DNA of 64,000 nt, taken from Nocardiopsis sp. ATB16-24 (GTDB taxonomy: Bacteria; Actinomycetota; Actinomycetes; Streptosporangiales; Streptosporangiaceae). Positions 1-8,103 of the stretch are shown one piece after another. Made by a program: the position numbers and the translations under genes. The DNA is taken from assembly GCF_030271535.1 (NCBI RefSeq), contig NZ_JASCXJ010000008.1:124001-188000 (forward strand), read 5' to 3'. The notes below the pieces were generated by a model, which had not been told where the DNA came from, made no database searches, and saw only the letters and a program-made list of their open reading frames with translations. Position 1 is the first letter of the stretch, and each line of letters starts with the position of its first letter.

Positions 1-1523
1 ACGCCGAGGAGGACGCGGGCGACGTACCGACCCTGGAGGACGCGGTCGAGCCCGAGGTCACCCCGAGTCCGGACGAGGCACGCGCCCCGGCCGACTCCGA
101 CCAGGAGAACGCGGAGCAGACCGAGGAGACCGACGGCGAGGCTCCGGCGGAGGAGGGCGCCGAACAGGACACGAGCGGCGACTCCCAGGCCTACAACCGC
201 TACGACGGTAGCGGCGGAGTCCAGCTCAAGGGCTTCTTCGAGCGGATCCTGTACGCGATCAAGTACCAGGAACCCAACATCCTGCTCAACAGCGCCATCA
301 CCGACGACTCGCGCATCCTCTACGAGCGCGACCCGCTGGAGCGGGTGGAGAAGGTGGCCCCGTTCCTGACCGTGGACAGCCGTCCCTACCCGGCGGTGGT
401 GGACGGCAAGGTCGTGTGGATCGTGGACGCCTACACCACCTCCGACGGCTATCCGTACGCGAACCGGCTCGACTTCAGCCAGGCCGTGACGGACACCTTC
501 ACCGACGGTGCCTTCCAGCAGGTGGGAGCACTGCCGGGCAACGAGGTCAACTACATCCGCAACTCGGTCAAGGCGACCGTCGACGCCTACGACGGCACCG
601 TCACCCTGTACGCCTGGGACGAGGAGGACCCCGTCCTGAAGACGTGGATGCAGGCCTTCCCCGACATCGTCGAGGGCAGGGACCAGATGAGCGAGGAGCT
701 CATCGACCACCTGCGCTACCCCGACGACCTGTTCAAGGTGCAGCGGCAGATCATGCGCGAGTACCACGTGACGAACGCCGCCGCCTACTACGGCGGTCAG
801 GACTTCTGGACGGTGCCCACCGACCCCACCGGTGGGACCGAGGCTCCCGAGCCGCCCTACCGACAGACCATCCACTACCCGGGTGAGGAGGAGGCCACCT
901 TCTCGCTGACCACCACGTTCGTGCCGCGTGGTCGTGAGAACCTCGCGGCCTTCATGGCGGTGGACAGCGATCCGCGGTCGGAGGACTACGGTCAGCTGAA
1001 GCTGCTGGAGCTGCCACGGAGCACGGTGATCTTCGGTCCCGGACAGGTGCAGAACGCCTTCGACGCCGACGCCGCCGTCCGTGAGGTGCTCCTGCCTCTG
1101 GAACAGTCCAACGCCGAGGTGACGCGGGGCAACCTGCTCACGTTGCCGTTCGCGGGCGGTCTGCTCTACGTCGAGCCTCTGTACGTGCAGGCCGGCGGCG
1201 GAGGAGCCGCGTCCTTCCCGCTGTTGCAGCAGGTCATGGTCGGTTTCGGTGAGGAGGTCGCGATCGGCAGCAACCTGCCGGACGCGCTCAGCAACCTCTT
1301 CGACGGGGACGCCACGGCCCCGGAGGAGGGCACCGAGGAGACCCCGGAGGAGACTCCCGAGGAGGGCTCCGCCGGCGAGGAGGAAGGCGGCGGGGACCAG
1401 GACCTCACCGAGGCCCTCAACGAGGCCGTCGAGGCCTGGGAGGAGGCCCAGGAGTCGAACGAGGAGGCCAACGAGCGCCTGCGTGAGGCACTGGAGGCCA
1501 TCCAGGAGGAGATGGACAACTAG
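1..1523 (+). CDS. UPF0182 family membrane protein, C-terminal part
   Basis: The reading frame is open from the left edge (frame beginning at base 3), so the N-terminal multi-membrane part lies outside the window. The visible part is the large extracytoplasmic C-terminal domain of the UPF0182 (COG1615) family; segments such as NYIRNSVKATVDAYDG and DPLERVEKVAPFL are typical. No enzymatic role is established for the family. A strongly acidic, Pro/Ala/Glu-rich stretch (about bases 3-200) sits in front of the conserved YDGSGG region, and a second acidic tail rich in Glu closes the protein. The gene is followed by two strong hairpins. The family assignment is secure; the function is unknown. Confidence 0.85.
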   Translation, partial: AEEDAGDVPTLEDAVEPEVTPSPDEARAPADSDQENAEQTEETDGEAPAEEGAEQDTSGDSQAYNRYDGSGGVQLKGFFERILYAIKYQEPNILLNSAITDDSRILYERDPLERVEKVAPFLTVDSRPYPAVVDGKVVWIVDAYTTSDGYPYANRLDFSQAVTDTFTDGAFQQVGALPGNEVNYIRNSVKATVDAYDGTVTLYAWDEEDPVLKTWMQAFPDIVEGRDQMSEELIDHLRYPDDLFKVQRQIMREYHVTNAAAYYGGQDFWTVPTDPTGGTEAPEPPYRQTIHYPGEEEATFSLTTTFVPRGRENLAAFMAVDSDPRSEDYGQLKLLELPRSTVIFGPGQVQNAFDADAAVREVLLPLEQSNAEVTRGNLLTLPFAGGLLYVEPLYVQAGGGGAASFPLLQQVMVGFGEEVAIGSNLPDALSNLFDGDATAPEEGTEETPEETPEEGSAGEEEGGGDQDLTEALNEAVEAWEEAQESNEEANERLREALEAIQEEMDN

Positions 1524-1560
1524 GCGGTCCTCTCCGAGGCCTCCGACGAACAGCGCGTGG

Positions 1561-1611
1561 TCCGCCGCTCCCGCGGCGGAGACGGGGCGGGACTCCGGGT
1601 CCCGCCCCGTC
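1561..1611 (+). terminator. tandem hairpin terminator after the UPF0182 gene
   Basis: Two perfect stem-loops lie back to back: an 8-bp stem (1561-1568 with 1573-1580, 4-nt loop) and a 13-bp stem (1581-1593 with 1599-1611, 5-nt loop). There is no long U-tract, as is common in high-GC actinobacteria. They start 38 nt after the UPF0182 stop codon and precede the tRNA promoter. Confidence 0.7.
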
Positions 1612-1662
1612 CGCGTTCCCACGACTCCATGGGTCCGGTGGATCGCGTACCGATCCGTTGAT

Positions 1663-1691
1663 TTGGGTTATCGCCCCGAGCGCGCTACTGT
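1663..1691 (+). promoter_or_regulatory. promoter of the first tRNA-fMet gene
   Basis: A -35-like TTGGGT (1663-1668) and a -10-like TACTGT (1686-1691) are separated by exactly 17 bp and lie 13 bp before the mature tRNA 5' end. This fits a primary-sigma (HrdB/SigA type) promoter. Confidence 0.65.
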
Positions 1692-1704
1692 GGAGATAAG
1701 ACAA

Positions 1705-1781
1705 CGCGGGGTGGAGCAGTTCGGTAGCTCGCTGGGCTCATAACCCAGAGGTCGCAGGTTCAAATCCTGTCCCCGCTACCA
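1705..1781 (+). tRNA. initiator tRNA-fMet (CAT), copy 1
   Basis: A 77-nt cloverleaf with encoded CCA. The anticodon loop is CTCATAA. The anticodon stem has the three consecutive G:C pairs (GGG/CCC) diagnostic of initiator tRNA, and the first acceptor position is C opposite T72, the unpaired 1-72 feature needed for formylation and start-site use. The T-arm carries GGTTCAAATCC. It is identical to the copy at 2015-2091. Confidence 0.97.
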
Positions 1782-1786
1782 GACCC

Positions 1787-1810
1787 GGACCCGGGAGAAA
1801 TCCCGGGTCC
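1787..1810 (+). terminator. hairpin terminator after tRNA-fMet copy 1
   Basis: A perfect 10-bp stem (1787-1796 with 1801-1810) with a GAAA tetraloop begins 6 nt after the tRNA and is followed by a T-rich segment (TTGGTTTTCTCC). It separates the two tRNA transcription units. Confidence 0.75.
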
Positions 1811-1972
1811 GTTGGTTTTCTCCGTCTTTTCCGGCACGGGCATGAAAGTGCTCACGGTACCTTCGTGGAGGACGGGAGCCGACGGAGGACCTGGTAGTAT
1901 GGCTTCGGCCCGGTCGGGAAACCGGCGGGTGGAAGGGGAGGATCTCCACGGTTTTCCGGAAGGAAAGCCGAT

Positions 1973-2001
1973 TTGCTCCTCAGGGAGTAAGCCCCTAAAA
2001 T
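1973..2001 (+). promoter_or_regulatory. promoter of the second tRNA-fMet gene
   Basis: TTGCTC (1973-1978) and TAAAAT (1996-2001) are spaced by 17 bp and end 13 bp before the tRNA. The bases between the -10 box and the tRNA (TGGAGATA...) resemble those of copy 1, so the promoter-proximal leader was duplicated together with the tRNA. Confidence 0.7.
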
Positions 2002-2014
2002 GGAGATACAACGA

Positions 2015-2091
2015 CGCGGGGTGGAGCAGTTCGGTAGCTCGCTGGGCTCATAACCCAGAGGTCGCAGGTTCAAATCCTGTCCCCGCTACCA
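2015..2091 (+). tRNA. initiator tRNA-fMet (CAT), copy 2
   Basis: Identical to the tRNA at 1705-1781 over all 77 nt, including encoded CCA, CAT anticodon, the three G:C pairs of the anticodon stem and the C1-T72 mismatch. It has its own promoter and terminator. Confidence 0.97.
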
Positions 2092-2097
2092 AGGAAA

Positions 2098-2127
2098 CAC
2101 CGGGCCCGATCGGGCCCGGTGTTTTTT
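2098..2127 (+). terminator. intrinsic terminator after tRNA-fMet copy 2
   Basis: A nearly uninterrupted GC palindrome (about 2099-2121) is followed directly by six T residues (2122-2127), a classical Rho-independent terminator. It lies between the tRNA and the convergent ABC exporter operon. Confidence 0.9.
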
Positions 2128-2177
2128 CATGAGGGTTTCGAGGTGTGCCGCCCGGTCTCCCGCACGGCACACCGTCC

Positions 2178-2897
2178 TCACCGGGTGCGGCCCTCCACCA
2201 GTTCCACCACGCGGTCGGCCCGTCCGGCGACCTGAGGGTCGTGGGTCACCACGACCACGGCGGCGTCGCGGCTTCTGGCCTGTTCCAGCAGCTGCTCCAT
2301 GATCATCGTGCTGCTGGCGGCGTCCAGCGCCCCCGTGGGCTCGTCCGCCAGGATCAGGGCGGGGTCACGGCTCAGCGCACGTGCCAGCGCCACACGCTGC
2401 TGCTCACCGCCGGAGAGCTGGTGGGGTCGGGAGTGCAACCGATGTCCCAGGCCCATGGCCTCCAACAGTTCGCGGGCGCGTGCCCGCCGGCGCAACAGGG
2501 GCACGCCGCCGAGCACCAGGGGCACCCCCACGTTGGCCAGGGCGGTGCGGCGCTCCAACAGGTGGAACTGTTGGAACACGAAGCCGATGCCTTCTCCGCG
2601 CAGACGGGAACGCCGTCCCTCTCCCAGACGTGTGGTGTCCACGCCGTCGAAGACGTAGGAACCGCCACTGGGACGGTCGAGCAGGCCCAGTACGTTGAGC
2701 AGGGTGGACTTGCCAGAGCCGGACTGCCCGACCACCGCCACGATCTCGCCGCGCTCCACCTGGAACGTGCAGTCGCGCAGCACGTCGATCCGTCTCCCCG
2801 ACACCGTGAAGTGCCGGGTCACCCCCTCCACGCGCAGCAGGGGGGCGGAGTCGGGGCGGGAGGCGCCGGACCACGGGGTCTCCACGTCGACGGGCAT
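2178..2897 (-). CDS. ABC transporter ATP-binding protein (MacB/LolD type)
   Basis: This 239-aa protein has a complete ABC ATPase core: Walker [10 protein letters not shown] at about residues 57-65, Q-loop QQ at about 109-110, signature LSGGEQ at about 161-166, and Walker [10 protein letters not shown] at about 181. It resembles the LolD/MacB-N subfamily that powers FtsX-type permeases used in mechanotransmission or export of lipoproteins and peptides rather than classic import. It is the third gene of a three-gene operon (permease, adaptor, ATPase) and its ATG directly abuts the TAG of the adaptor gene. The substrate is not evident. Confidence 0.92.
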   Translation of the reverse strand: MPVDVETPWSGASRPDSAPLLRVEGVTRHFTVSGRRIDVLRDCTFQVERGEIVAVVGQSGSGKSTLLNVLGLLDRPSGGSYVFDGVDTTRLGEGRRSRLRGEGIGFVFQQFHLLERRTALANVGVPLVLGGVPLLRRRARARELLEAMGLGHRLHSRPHQLSGGEQQRVALARALSRDPALILADEPTGALDAASSTMIMEQLLEQARSRDAAVVVVTHDPQVAGRADRVVELVEGRTR

Positions 2898-3893
2898 CTA
2901 GTCCCCCTCCACGAACTCTTCGTCCTCTGGGGCGTGGGCCTCGGGAACGTCGAAACGGGGATCGAGCGGCACGGGGTCCAGGACCATGTCCCCCACGCTG
3001 AGCCCCGCGGTGACCTCGATGGACGCACCGTCGGACACTCCGAGTTCCACCTCGCGGACCTCCTCGGTGCCGTCGGCGGCGACGATCACGACCTCGCCCG
3101 AGTCGGCGTTGCCCCGCACGGCGGTCACCGGGACGACCAGGACGTTCTCGGCCGTGCCGGTGCTGACCGACATCTTGCCCCGCACCCCCTCGAAGACCTC
3201 CAGGTCGTCGGGCACCCGACAGATCAGTTCGGCGCCGCCGCCCCCGCCGTCCTCGTCGTCCTCCGCGCCGCCGGTCCCCGCGCCGCTCGTGTCCAGGGAC
3301 AGGAACTCGCAAGGAGCGGCGGGCGGGCCCTTGTCGATCTGGAGCATGATGTCCTCGGGGTCCTCATAGAAGCGGTAGAGGTCGTTGGGCGAGATCGGGG
3401 CGACGGCGCGGAACTCGTCGGGGGAGACCGTGGCCACCACCGTGCCCGGTTCGAGCACGTCGCCGACCAGCACGTCCTTCAGCCCCGAGACCCTGCCGTC
3501 GGTGGGAGCGTACAGGGTGATCTCCGTGATCGCGGGGGCCTCGTCGCGGCCCTCGGTGACGACCGCGGAGGTGTCGGGCGTCCTCACGTTCACGATGGGC
3601 GCGCCCTTGTCGACCTCGGCGCCCTCGCCCACCCACAGGTGGGCGACCGTGCCGCCGTTACGGACCTTGACCTGTTCCCCCGGCTCGGCCCGCACGGTGG
3701 CGGCCAGCACCAGCAGCGAGCTGACCTCGCCCATCTCGACCTCGACCGGGGCACCGCTCACGTCCAGGGCGGGCTCTGGGGCGAGAAGGTCCTCGCCGTC
3801 GGGGCCGCCGATACGGGACACCAGCAGATGGCCCGCGCCGACCAGTCCGAGGACCAGTACCAGGGCCGCACCGATGATGATCCACTTCTTCAC
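2898..3893 (-). CDS. HlyD/MacA-like membrane-fusion adaptor of the ABC exporter
   Basis: This 331-aa protein begins with a single N-terminal signal anchor (hydrophobic stretch at residues 5-25). Segments with biotinyl-lipoyl and barrel-sandwich character follow (VWVGEGAEVDKGAPI, LYAPTDGRVSGL, VLVGDVLEPGTVVATV), as in periplasmic adaptor proteins. In a monoderm it would act on the outer membrane face with the FtsX-like permease. An Asp/Glu/Gly-rich loop (residues about 213-224) interrupts the beta domain. The GTG start is preceded by AGGAG at a good distance. It lies between permease and ATPase in one operon. Family and context are clear; the cargo is unknown. Confidence 0.85.
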   Translation of the reverse strand: MKKWIIIGAALVLVLGLVGAGHLLVSRIGGPDGEDLLAPEPALDVSGAPVEVEMGEVSSLLVLAATVRAEPGEQVKVRNGGTVAHLWVGEGAEVDKGAPIVNVRTPDTSAVVTEGRDEAPAITEITLYAPTDGRVSGLKDVLVGDVLEPGTVVATVSPDEFRAVAPISPNDLYRFYEDPEDIMLQIDKGPPAAPCEFLSLDTSGAGTGGAEDDEDGGGGGAELICRVPDDLEVFEGVRGKMSVSTGTAENVLVVPVTAVRGNADSGEVVIVAADGTEEVREVELGVSDGASIEVTAGLSVGDMVLDPVPLDPRFDVPEAHAPEDEEFVEGD

Positions 3894-3902
3894 GTGTGTC
3901 TC

Positions 3903-5156
3903 CTATTCGCGGAGTCCGGCGACGACGGACGCACGCAGGGCCCGTATCGCGGGGATGACCCCGGCCAGCAGTCCCACCAGAGCGGCGCTGCCCAGGCCGA
4001 TGAGTACTGCGGACACGGGGATGCCGAGGGATACGCCGGGAGGCAGGGAGACGAGGCGCTCCGTCACCACTCCCGCGGCGGTCACCACGGCCCAGCAGCC
4101 GAAGAGGGCGATGAGCCCGGCCACCAGCGAGACCACGACGGCCTCCATGACCACGGCCACGAACAGGGTGAACCGGCTCGCCCCCAGGGCGCGGTAGGTC
4201 GCCAGTTCGCGTCGGCGCTCGCGCACCGTGACCAGGCCGACGTTGAGCACGCCCAACAGGCCGGTGCCCAGGGTGATGACGGCGATGCCGGCCAACCCCA
4301 GGGACAGGTAGGTGATGACCGCGTCGACCTCGTCGCCGTAGTCGGTCCGGTACACCCAGATGTCGTCGACGCTCTCGATGCCCCAACGCCAGGACGTCGT
4401 GGCCAGGCGCTCGGCGAAGATCTCGCCGAAGGGGTCGTGCGCCGCCGGGTCCGTGGGGTCGATCCGTACCTGGTAGCTGTTCTGGGAGGTTCGGGTGAGG
4501 ACGTACGGATCCTCCTCGTCCTCGGTGTCGACGGAGGTCCCGAAGAGCAGCTCCTCGGAGGCGGGCGCGCGCAGCATGTAGGCGCTGTACCAGGTGAAGT
4601 CCAACGCGGTGCTCTCCAGGACGCCGACGACGCGTACGTCCAGCCACCGGTCGGAGCCCACCTGGATCTGTGTGAGGTCACCGAGCTCGTCGGCGAGCGT
4701 CCGGTTGACGACCAGGACCGGGGCCCGCGACTCCAGGTCGGCCTCGGTGAACCAACGGCCTTCCGCCAGGTGCATCCGCCGGATGTCGCCCAGCGAGGGG
4801 TCCACACCGAGGAACCCCACATCGGAGAAGACCTGGTCACCGGAGCGCAACATCGGGGTCTTCGAGGGGTTCTGGTAGATCGAGAGGTCCCTGCCGCCCG
4901 CCCGGACCAGATCCTCCTCCAAGGCGGAGCGGTCGGTGAGCCGACCTTCCACGGTGACGTGGAGGGTCGCCGGAAGCCCCGCGTTGGCCTCGCCGTAGGC
5001 GGTGGCGAACTTCTGACCGAAGTCGCCGGCGCTGACCACCATGATCAGCGCGCCGACGCCCACGACGATGCCCGCGCAGGACAGGATGGTCCGGGCGATA
5101 TTGGCCCGTGAACCGGCGAAGGCCAGCACGATCCCGGCTGTGAGGGAATGCGGCAT
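3903..5156 (-). CDS. FtsX-like ABC transporter permease (MacB core domain)
   Basis: This protein of about 417 aa has an N-terminal membrane helix (LSCAGIVVGVGALIMVVSAG), a large extracytoplasmic MacB-PCD-type domain (about residues 45-265) and three C-terminal helices of the FtsX domain. That is the 1+3 topology of type VII ABC exporters. I prefer the ATG at 5156, which is preceded by GGAAGGGA, over the ATG at 5171 that overlaps this ribosome-binding site. It is the first gene of the exporter operon, 9 nt before the adaptor gene. The extracytoplasmic domain contains several Glu/Asp-rich loops. Confidence 0.88.
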   Translation of the reverse strand: MPHSLTAGIVLAFAGSRANIARTILSCAGIVVGVGALIMVVSAGDFGQKFATAYGEANAGLPATLHVTVEGRLTDRSALEEDLVRAGGRDLSIYQNPSKTPMLRSGDQVFSDVGFLGVDPSLGDIRRMHLAEGRWFTEADLESRAPVLVVNRTLADELGDLTQIQVGSDRWLDVRVVGVLESTALDFTWYSAYMLRAPASEELLFGTSVDTEDEEDPYVLTRTSQNSYQVRIDPTDPAAHDPFGEIFAERLATTSWRWGIESVDDIWVYRTDYGDEVDAVITYLSLGLAGIAVITLGTGLLGVLNVGLVTVRERRRELATYRALGASRFTLFVAVVMEAVVVSLVAGLIALFGCWAVVTAAGVVTERLVSLPPGVSLGIPVSAVLIGLGSAALVGLLAGVIPAIRALRASVVAGLRE

Positions 5157-5280
5157 GCGGTCCCTTCCCATGATGTGCGTGATTTCCGGTCACCGTTTCG
5201 GCGATGCCGGAGCCCGCGAAGACGGGGGTTTCAACAGACTCATCGTGGGAGAGAGCGGATCCGGTTCCCTGGTTTCGGAC

Positions 5281-6087
5281 TCAGTTTCGGCGCAGGGGAG
5301 TGGGGCCGCCGTTGAGCCAGGTCAGGGTCTGGTCGTGGAGTGCCCCGTTGGTGCACACCAAGGGCCCTCCGTCCTCGAAGTCCCCGCCGCGCAGGTCGGT
5401 CGCCCGACCCCCCGCCTCCTCCAGGATGACGGGCAGCGGCGCGGCGTCCCACAGCGACAGCTCCGGTTCGGCGGCGATGTCCACGACGCCCTCGGCGACC
5501 ATCACATGGGACCAGAAGTCACCGTAGGCGCGGGTGCGCCACACCGACCGGGTCAGCCCCAGGAAGGAGTCGAGACGCCCCTGCTCCTCCCAACCCGTCA
5601 ACGAGGAGAAGCTCAGGGAGGCGTCCGAGAGCTCCGACACCTTCGAGACCTGACAGCGTGAGGCCTTCGACAGACCGCGGCCCTGCCAGGTGCCCCCGCC
5701 CCTGGAGGCCCACCACCGACGGTGCAGGGCCGGAGCCGAGACGACGCCCACCACGGAGCGGTCGCCCTCCAACAGAGCGATCAGGGTGGCCCACACGGGG
5801 ACGCCGCGCACGTAGTTCTTGGTGCCGTCGATGGGGTCGATGACCCACACACGGTTACTGTTGCCGGTCCGTCCGTACTCCTCTCCCACCACGGCGTCAC
5901 GTGGCCGTGCGCGGGAGAGCACACCGCGCAGCGTCTCCTCGACCATGCGGTCGGCCTCGGTGACGGGAGTGAGGTCGGGTTTGGTGTCGACCACCAGGTC
6001 AAGAGCGCGGAAGCGCTTGAGCGCGAGGTCGTCGGCAGCGTCGGCGAGCACATGGGCGAGCCGTAGATCATCGTCAAAGGACGCCAT
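5281..6087 (-). CDS. hisN: inositol monophosphatase family, probable histidinol-phosphatase
   Basis: This 268-aa Mg-dependent phosphatase of the IMPase fold has GEE at residues 68-70, DPIDGTKN from residue 84, and a C-terminal WDAAP box; together these ligate the metal ions. In actinobacteria this subgroup supplies histidinol-phosphatase (the penultimate step of histidine synthesis). Residues such as SFSSLTGWEE and YGDFW are typical of HisN, but inositol-1-phosphatase activity cannot be excluded. The start (MASFDDD) was chosen from family length. A TAGCGT box lies 8 nt before the ATG, suggesting a nearly leaderless mRNA. It is divergent from the TetR gene. Confidence 0.82.
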   Translation of the reverse strand: MASFDDDLRLAHVLADAADDLALKRFRALDLVVDTKPDLTPVTEADRMVEETLRGVLSRARPRDAVVGEEYGRTGNSNRVWVIDPIDGTKNYVRGVPVWATLIALLEGDRSVVGVVSAPALHRRWWASRGGGTWQGRGLSKASRCQVSKVSELSDASLSFSSLTGWEEQGRLDSFLGLTRSVWRTRAYGDFWSHVMVAEGVVDIAAEPELSLWDAAPLPVILEEAGGRATDLRGGDFEDGGPLVCTNGALHDQTLTWLNGGPTPLRRN

Positions 6088-6223
6088 GGGCGGTAACGCT
6101 ACCCGCCCGGACAGGGACATGGCCAAAGCGGCGCCCGCGCGTGACCAGAGTGTTAGCAGCGGGAACGGGCGGTACGAGGGAGGAAGGATGGCCTCCCCAC
6201 GGGACGGGTGCGAGGATGAGGGC

Positions 6224-6808
6224 ATGGGCACCGTGAACGGACGAGGGCGCGTCGAGGGCATCCCGGTCAGGGAGAGGTTGATGGACGCCGCCTACGCCGA
6301 GATCGTCTCCGGCGGGTGGGCTCACCGACGCATGGCGGACATCGCGGCGGCCGCCCGGGTCTCCCGCCAGACCCTGTACAACGTGTTCGGCAGCAAGGAG
6401 GGGCTGCTCCAGGCCGTGGTGGTACGTGAGGTCAACGCGCTGCTGGACAGGGTGGTGCGCCTTCTGGAGGAGAAGGACCAGAGCCCGCCCCACGCGGTGA
6501 GCCAGGCCACCCGACTGGTACTGCTCTCGGCCCGTGACAACCCCCTGCTGCACGCCGTGGTCACCGGCGACCACGAACTGCTGCCCGTGCTCACCACGCG
6601 CTCGGAACCGCTGCTGGAGGTCCTGGGCGAGCGCATCACCGCCTTGTTCGAGGAACGCTGTCCGGAACTGACCGCGTCGGAGGCCGAGGCCGCCGCCGAC
6701 GTCGCCCTGCGCCTGACGGTGTCCTACTCGTTGCAGCCGATCGATCCGGACGAGGCCGCACGCCGGGTCGGGGCGGTCGTACACGGAATGCTGCCGGCCG
6801 GCCGCTGA
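6224..6808 (+). CDS. TetR/AcrR family transcriptional regulator
   Basis: This 194-aa protein has a TetR N-terminal helix-turn-helix (about residues 36-58: MADIAAAARVSRQTLYNVFG) and an unassigned ligand-binding C-terminal half. It is divergent from hisN and 21 nt upstream of the DUF2087 gene, with which it probably forms an operon. An in-frame ATG at 6188 directly behind GGGAGGAAGG is an alternative start that would add 12 residues; I give the family-typical start. A GGTA-N4-TACC dyad lies at the hisN start codon (6092-6103) and could be part of an operator. The regulated genes are not known. Confidence 0.88.
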   Translation: MGTVNGRGRVEGIPVRERLMDAAYAEIVSGGWAHRRMADIAAAARVSRQTLYNVFGSKEGLLQAVVVREVNALLDRVVRLLEEKDQSPPHAVSQATRLVLLSARDNPLLHAVVTGDHELLPVLTTRSEPLLEVLGERITALFEERCPELTASEAEAAADVALRLTVSYSLQPIDPDEAARRVGAVVHGMLPAGR

Positions 6809-6829
6809 GAGGAGAGGGGAGAAGGGCTC

Positions 6830-7117
6830 GTGGAGGGGCCGCTGACGGAGCACGAGCGCGCACAGGTCCTGCGCGCCTACATGCCGGACGGGCGGATCAT
6901 CGCGATTCCGGTGCGTCGCTCCGTCCGGCTGGTCCTGCTCGACCACGTGGCCCGGGTCTTCGAACCCGGAGTCCGCTACAGCGAGGCCGAGGTCAACGCC
7001 CTGCTCCGAGGTTTCAGCGCGAACGTGTCGGTACTGCGCCGCGGCCTTCTCGACGAGGGCTTCATGGAGCGCGACCGGACCCGTTACTGGCGCTGCGGCG
7101 GCACAGTGGAGGTCTGA
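6830..7117 (+). CDS. DUF2087 domain protein
   Basis: This small protein (95 aa, GTG start) matches DUF2087 by its signature ARVFEPGVRYSEAEVNALL and by RRGLLDEGFMERD followed by YWR near the C-terminus. The domain usually behaves as a small winged-helix-like, probably regulatory module, often attached to ArsR-type regulators; here it stands alone. It follows the TetR gene closely and its last 34 bases overlap the 3' end of the convergent oxidoreductase gene. The function is unproven. Confidence 0.8.
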   Translation: MEGPLTEHERAQVLRAYMPDGRIIAIPVRRSVRLVLLDHVARVFEPGVRYSEAEVNALLRGFSANVSVLRRGLLDEGFMERDRTRYWRCGGTVEV

Positions 7118-8007
7118 TCCCGGCGGGGCGCCCTGAGAAGGTCGACCACACCCGCGCCGTCCTCGTCCCCGTGCCCCTGTGCCAGGCGCCTCTCCAACAG
7201 GTGCGTGTAGGGAGCGAGCAACTCCGTGGAGACACCCTGTTCCTCGGCCGTGCGCAGCAGGGCCCGGTTCGCCCGTACCTGCATGGACAGGTTCGAGACG
7301 ACACCGGTGGTGTAGTCCCCGCTCTCCAGCTGCCGGGCGGTGCCGGGAACCGTGGAGGCCATCGCCACGAGCCATCCGGCGAGCCGCTCGCCGAAGTCCT
7401 CCAGGGACACGTCCTCGTGCCGGACCAGGGCGTAGGCGTGCGCGGCCCCGGCGAACATGCCGTTCATCGCGCTGAGCAGGGCCATGTCGTTCAGGTCGGC
7501 CAGTCCCGGATCCTCACCGGTGAAAACGGCCTCGGCGGCCACGGACAGGGTGTCGACGTGCTCGTCGAAGGCCTCCCGGGAACCGCTGTAGAGCACGTGG
7601 CCGCCCGAGTCCGGGACACCGATCATCGGTGGGACCGCCATGACGCCGCCGCTGACGAAGCGGGCGCCGCGTTCGCGTGCCCACTCCGCCCGGGCCCGGG
7701 CCTGGCCGGGCGTGCTCGTGGTGAGGTCGCACAGGTCCCGTCCCGCCAACACGGTGTCCCCCAGGACCTGGTCGACGGAGGCGTCATCGAGCAGGCAGGT
7801 GACCACCAGGCGGCCGGCCGCCACCGCCTCCGAGGCCGTGGCGGCGACGACGGCGCCCCGGGCCGCCAGCGGCTCGGCGCGGGCGGGGGTCCTGTTCCAG
7901 ACGGTGAGCGGATATCCGGCGGTGAGCCAGGCGTGTGCGAACGCCGTCCCCATGTCCCCGAGTCCGAGGAGGGAGACCTGAGGTTCGTCCGAGATGTCGT
8001 GGGTCAT
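7084..8007 (-). CDS. imine reductase-like NAD(P)-dependent oxidoreductase
   Basis: This 307-aa protein of the beta-hydroxyacid dehydrogenase superfamily has a Rossmann motif GLGDMG at residues 15-20, a nucleotide 2'-phosphate contact region WNRTPAR, and the segment GGVMAVPPMIG, which resembles imine reductases more than hydroxyisobutyrate dehydrogenases. The all-alpha C-terminal domain has the expected length. It probably reduces a C=N or C=O bond with NADPH; the substrate is unknown. It is divergent from an HxlR regulator, with a perfect palindrome between them, so it is likely the regulator's target. Confidence 0.78.
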   Translation of the reverse strand: MTHDISDEPQVSLLGLGDMGTAFAHAWLTAGYPLTVWNRTPARAEPLAARGAVVAATASEAVAAGRLVVTCLLDDASVDQVLGDTVLAGRDLCDLTTSTPGQARARAEWARERGARFVSGGVMAVPPMIGVPDSGGHVLYSGSREAFDEHVDTLSVAAEAVFTGEDPGLADLNDMALLSAMNGMFAGAAHAYALVRHEDVSLEDFGERLAGWLVAMASTVPGTARQLESGDYTTGVVSNLSMQVRANRALLRTAEEQGVSTELLAPYTHLLERRLAQGHGDEDGAGVVDLLRAPRRDQTSTVPPQRQ

Positions 8008-8044
8008 GTCCACTAGCCTCGTGGCATGTCGAGGGCCCCGACAA

Positions 8045-8066
8045 GTACGCACTTTCGAGTGCGTAC
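8045..8066. promoter_or_regulatory. perfect 9-bp inverted repeat, probable HxlR operator
   Basis: GTACGCACT (8045-8053) and AGTGCGTAC (8058-8066) form a perfect dyad with a 4-nt centre, located between the divergent oxidoreductase (start 8007) and HxlR (start 8104) genes. It contains the ACT...AGT half-sites reported for several HxlR-type regulators. A repressor bound here would cover the leader of both genes. Confidence 0.7.
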
Positions 8067-8103
8067 CCACCCGGGGGTGAGCATCCAGCTAGGAGGGGTG
8101 GCG

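Noticed and set aside
1705..2091. Tandem tRNA-fMet considered as a phage/ICE attachment duplication
   Set aside because: Both tRNAs are complete with their own promoters and only 233 nt lie between them; no integrase or other mobile gene is near.
2145..5111. A 988-codon open frame on the plus strand over the ABC exporter operon
   Set aside because: It is antisense to three genes with clear ABC, adaptor and FtsX motifs; composition is His/Gly/Gln-rich and not protein-like.
2178..5156. ABC exporter considered as horizontally acquired island at the tRNA
   Set aside because: Base composition is like the neighbours and there are no direct repeats or mobility genes.
7084..7117. Overlap of convergent DUF2087 and oxidoreductase genes considered as a misassembly
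   Set aside because: Both C-termini are family-typical in length and such 3' overlaps are frequent in compact actinobacterial genomes.
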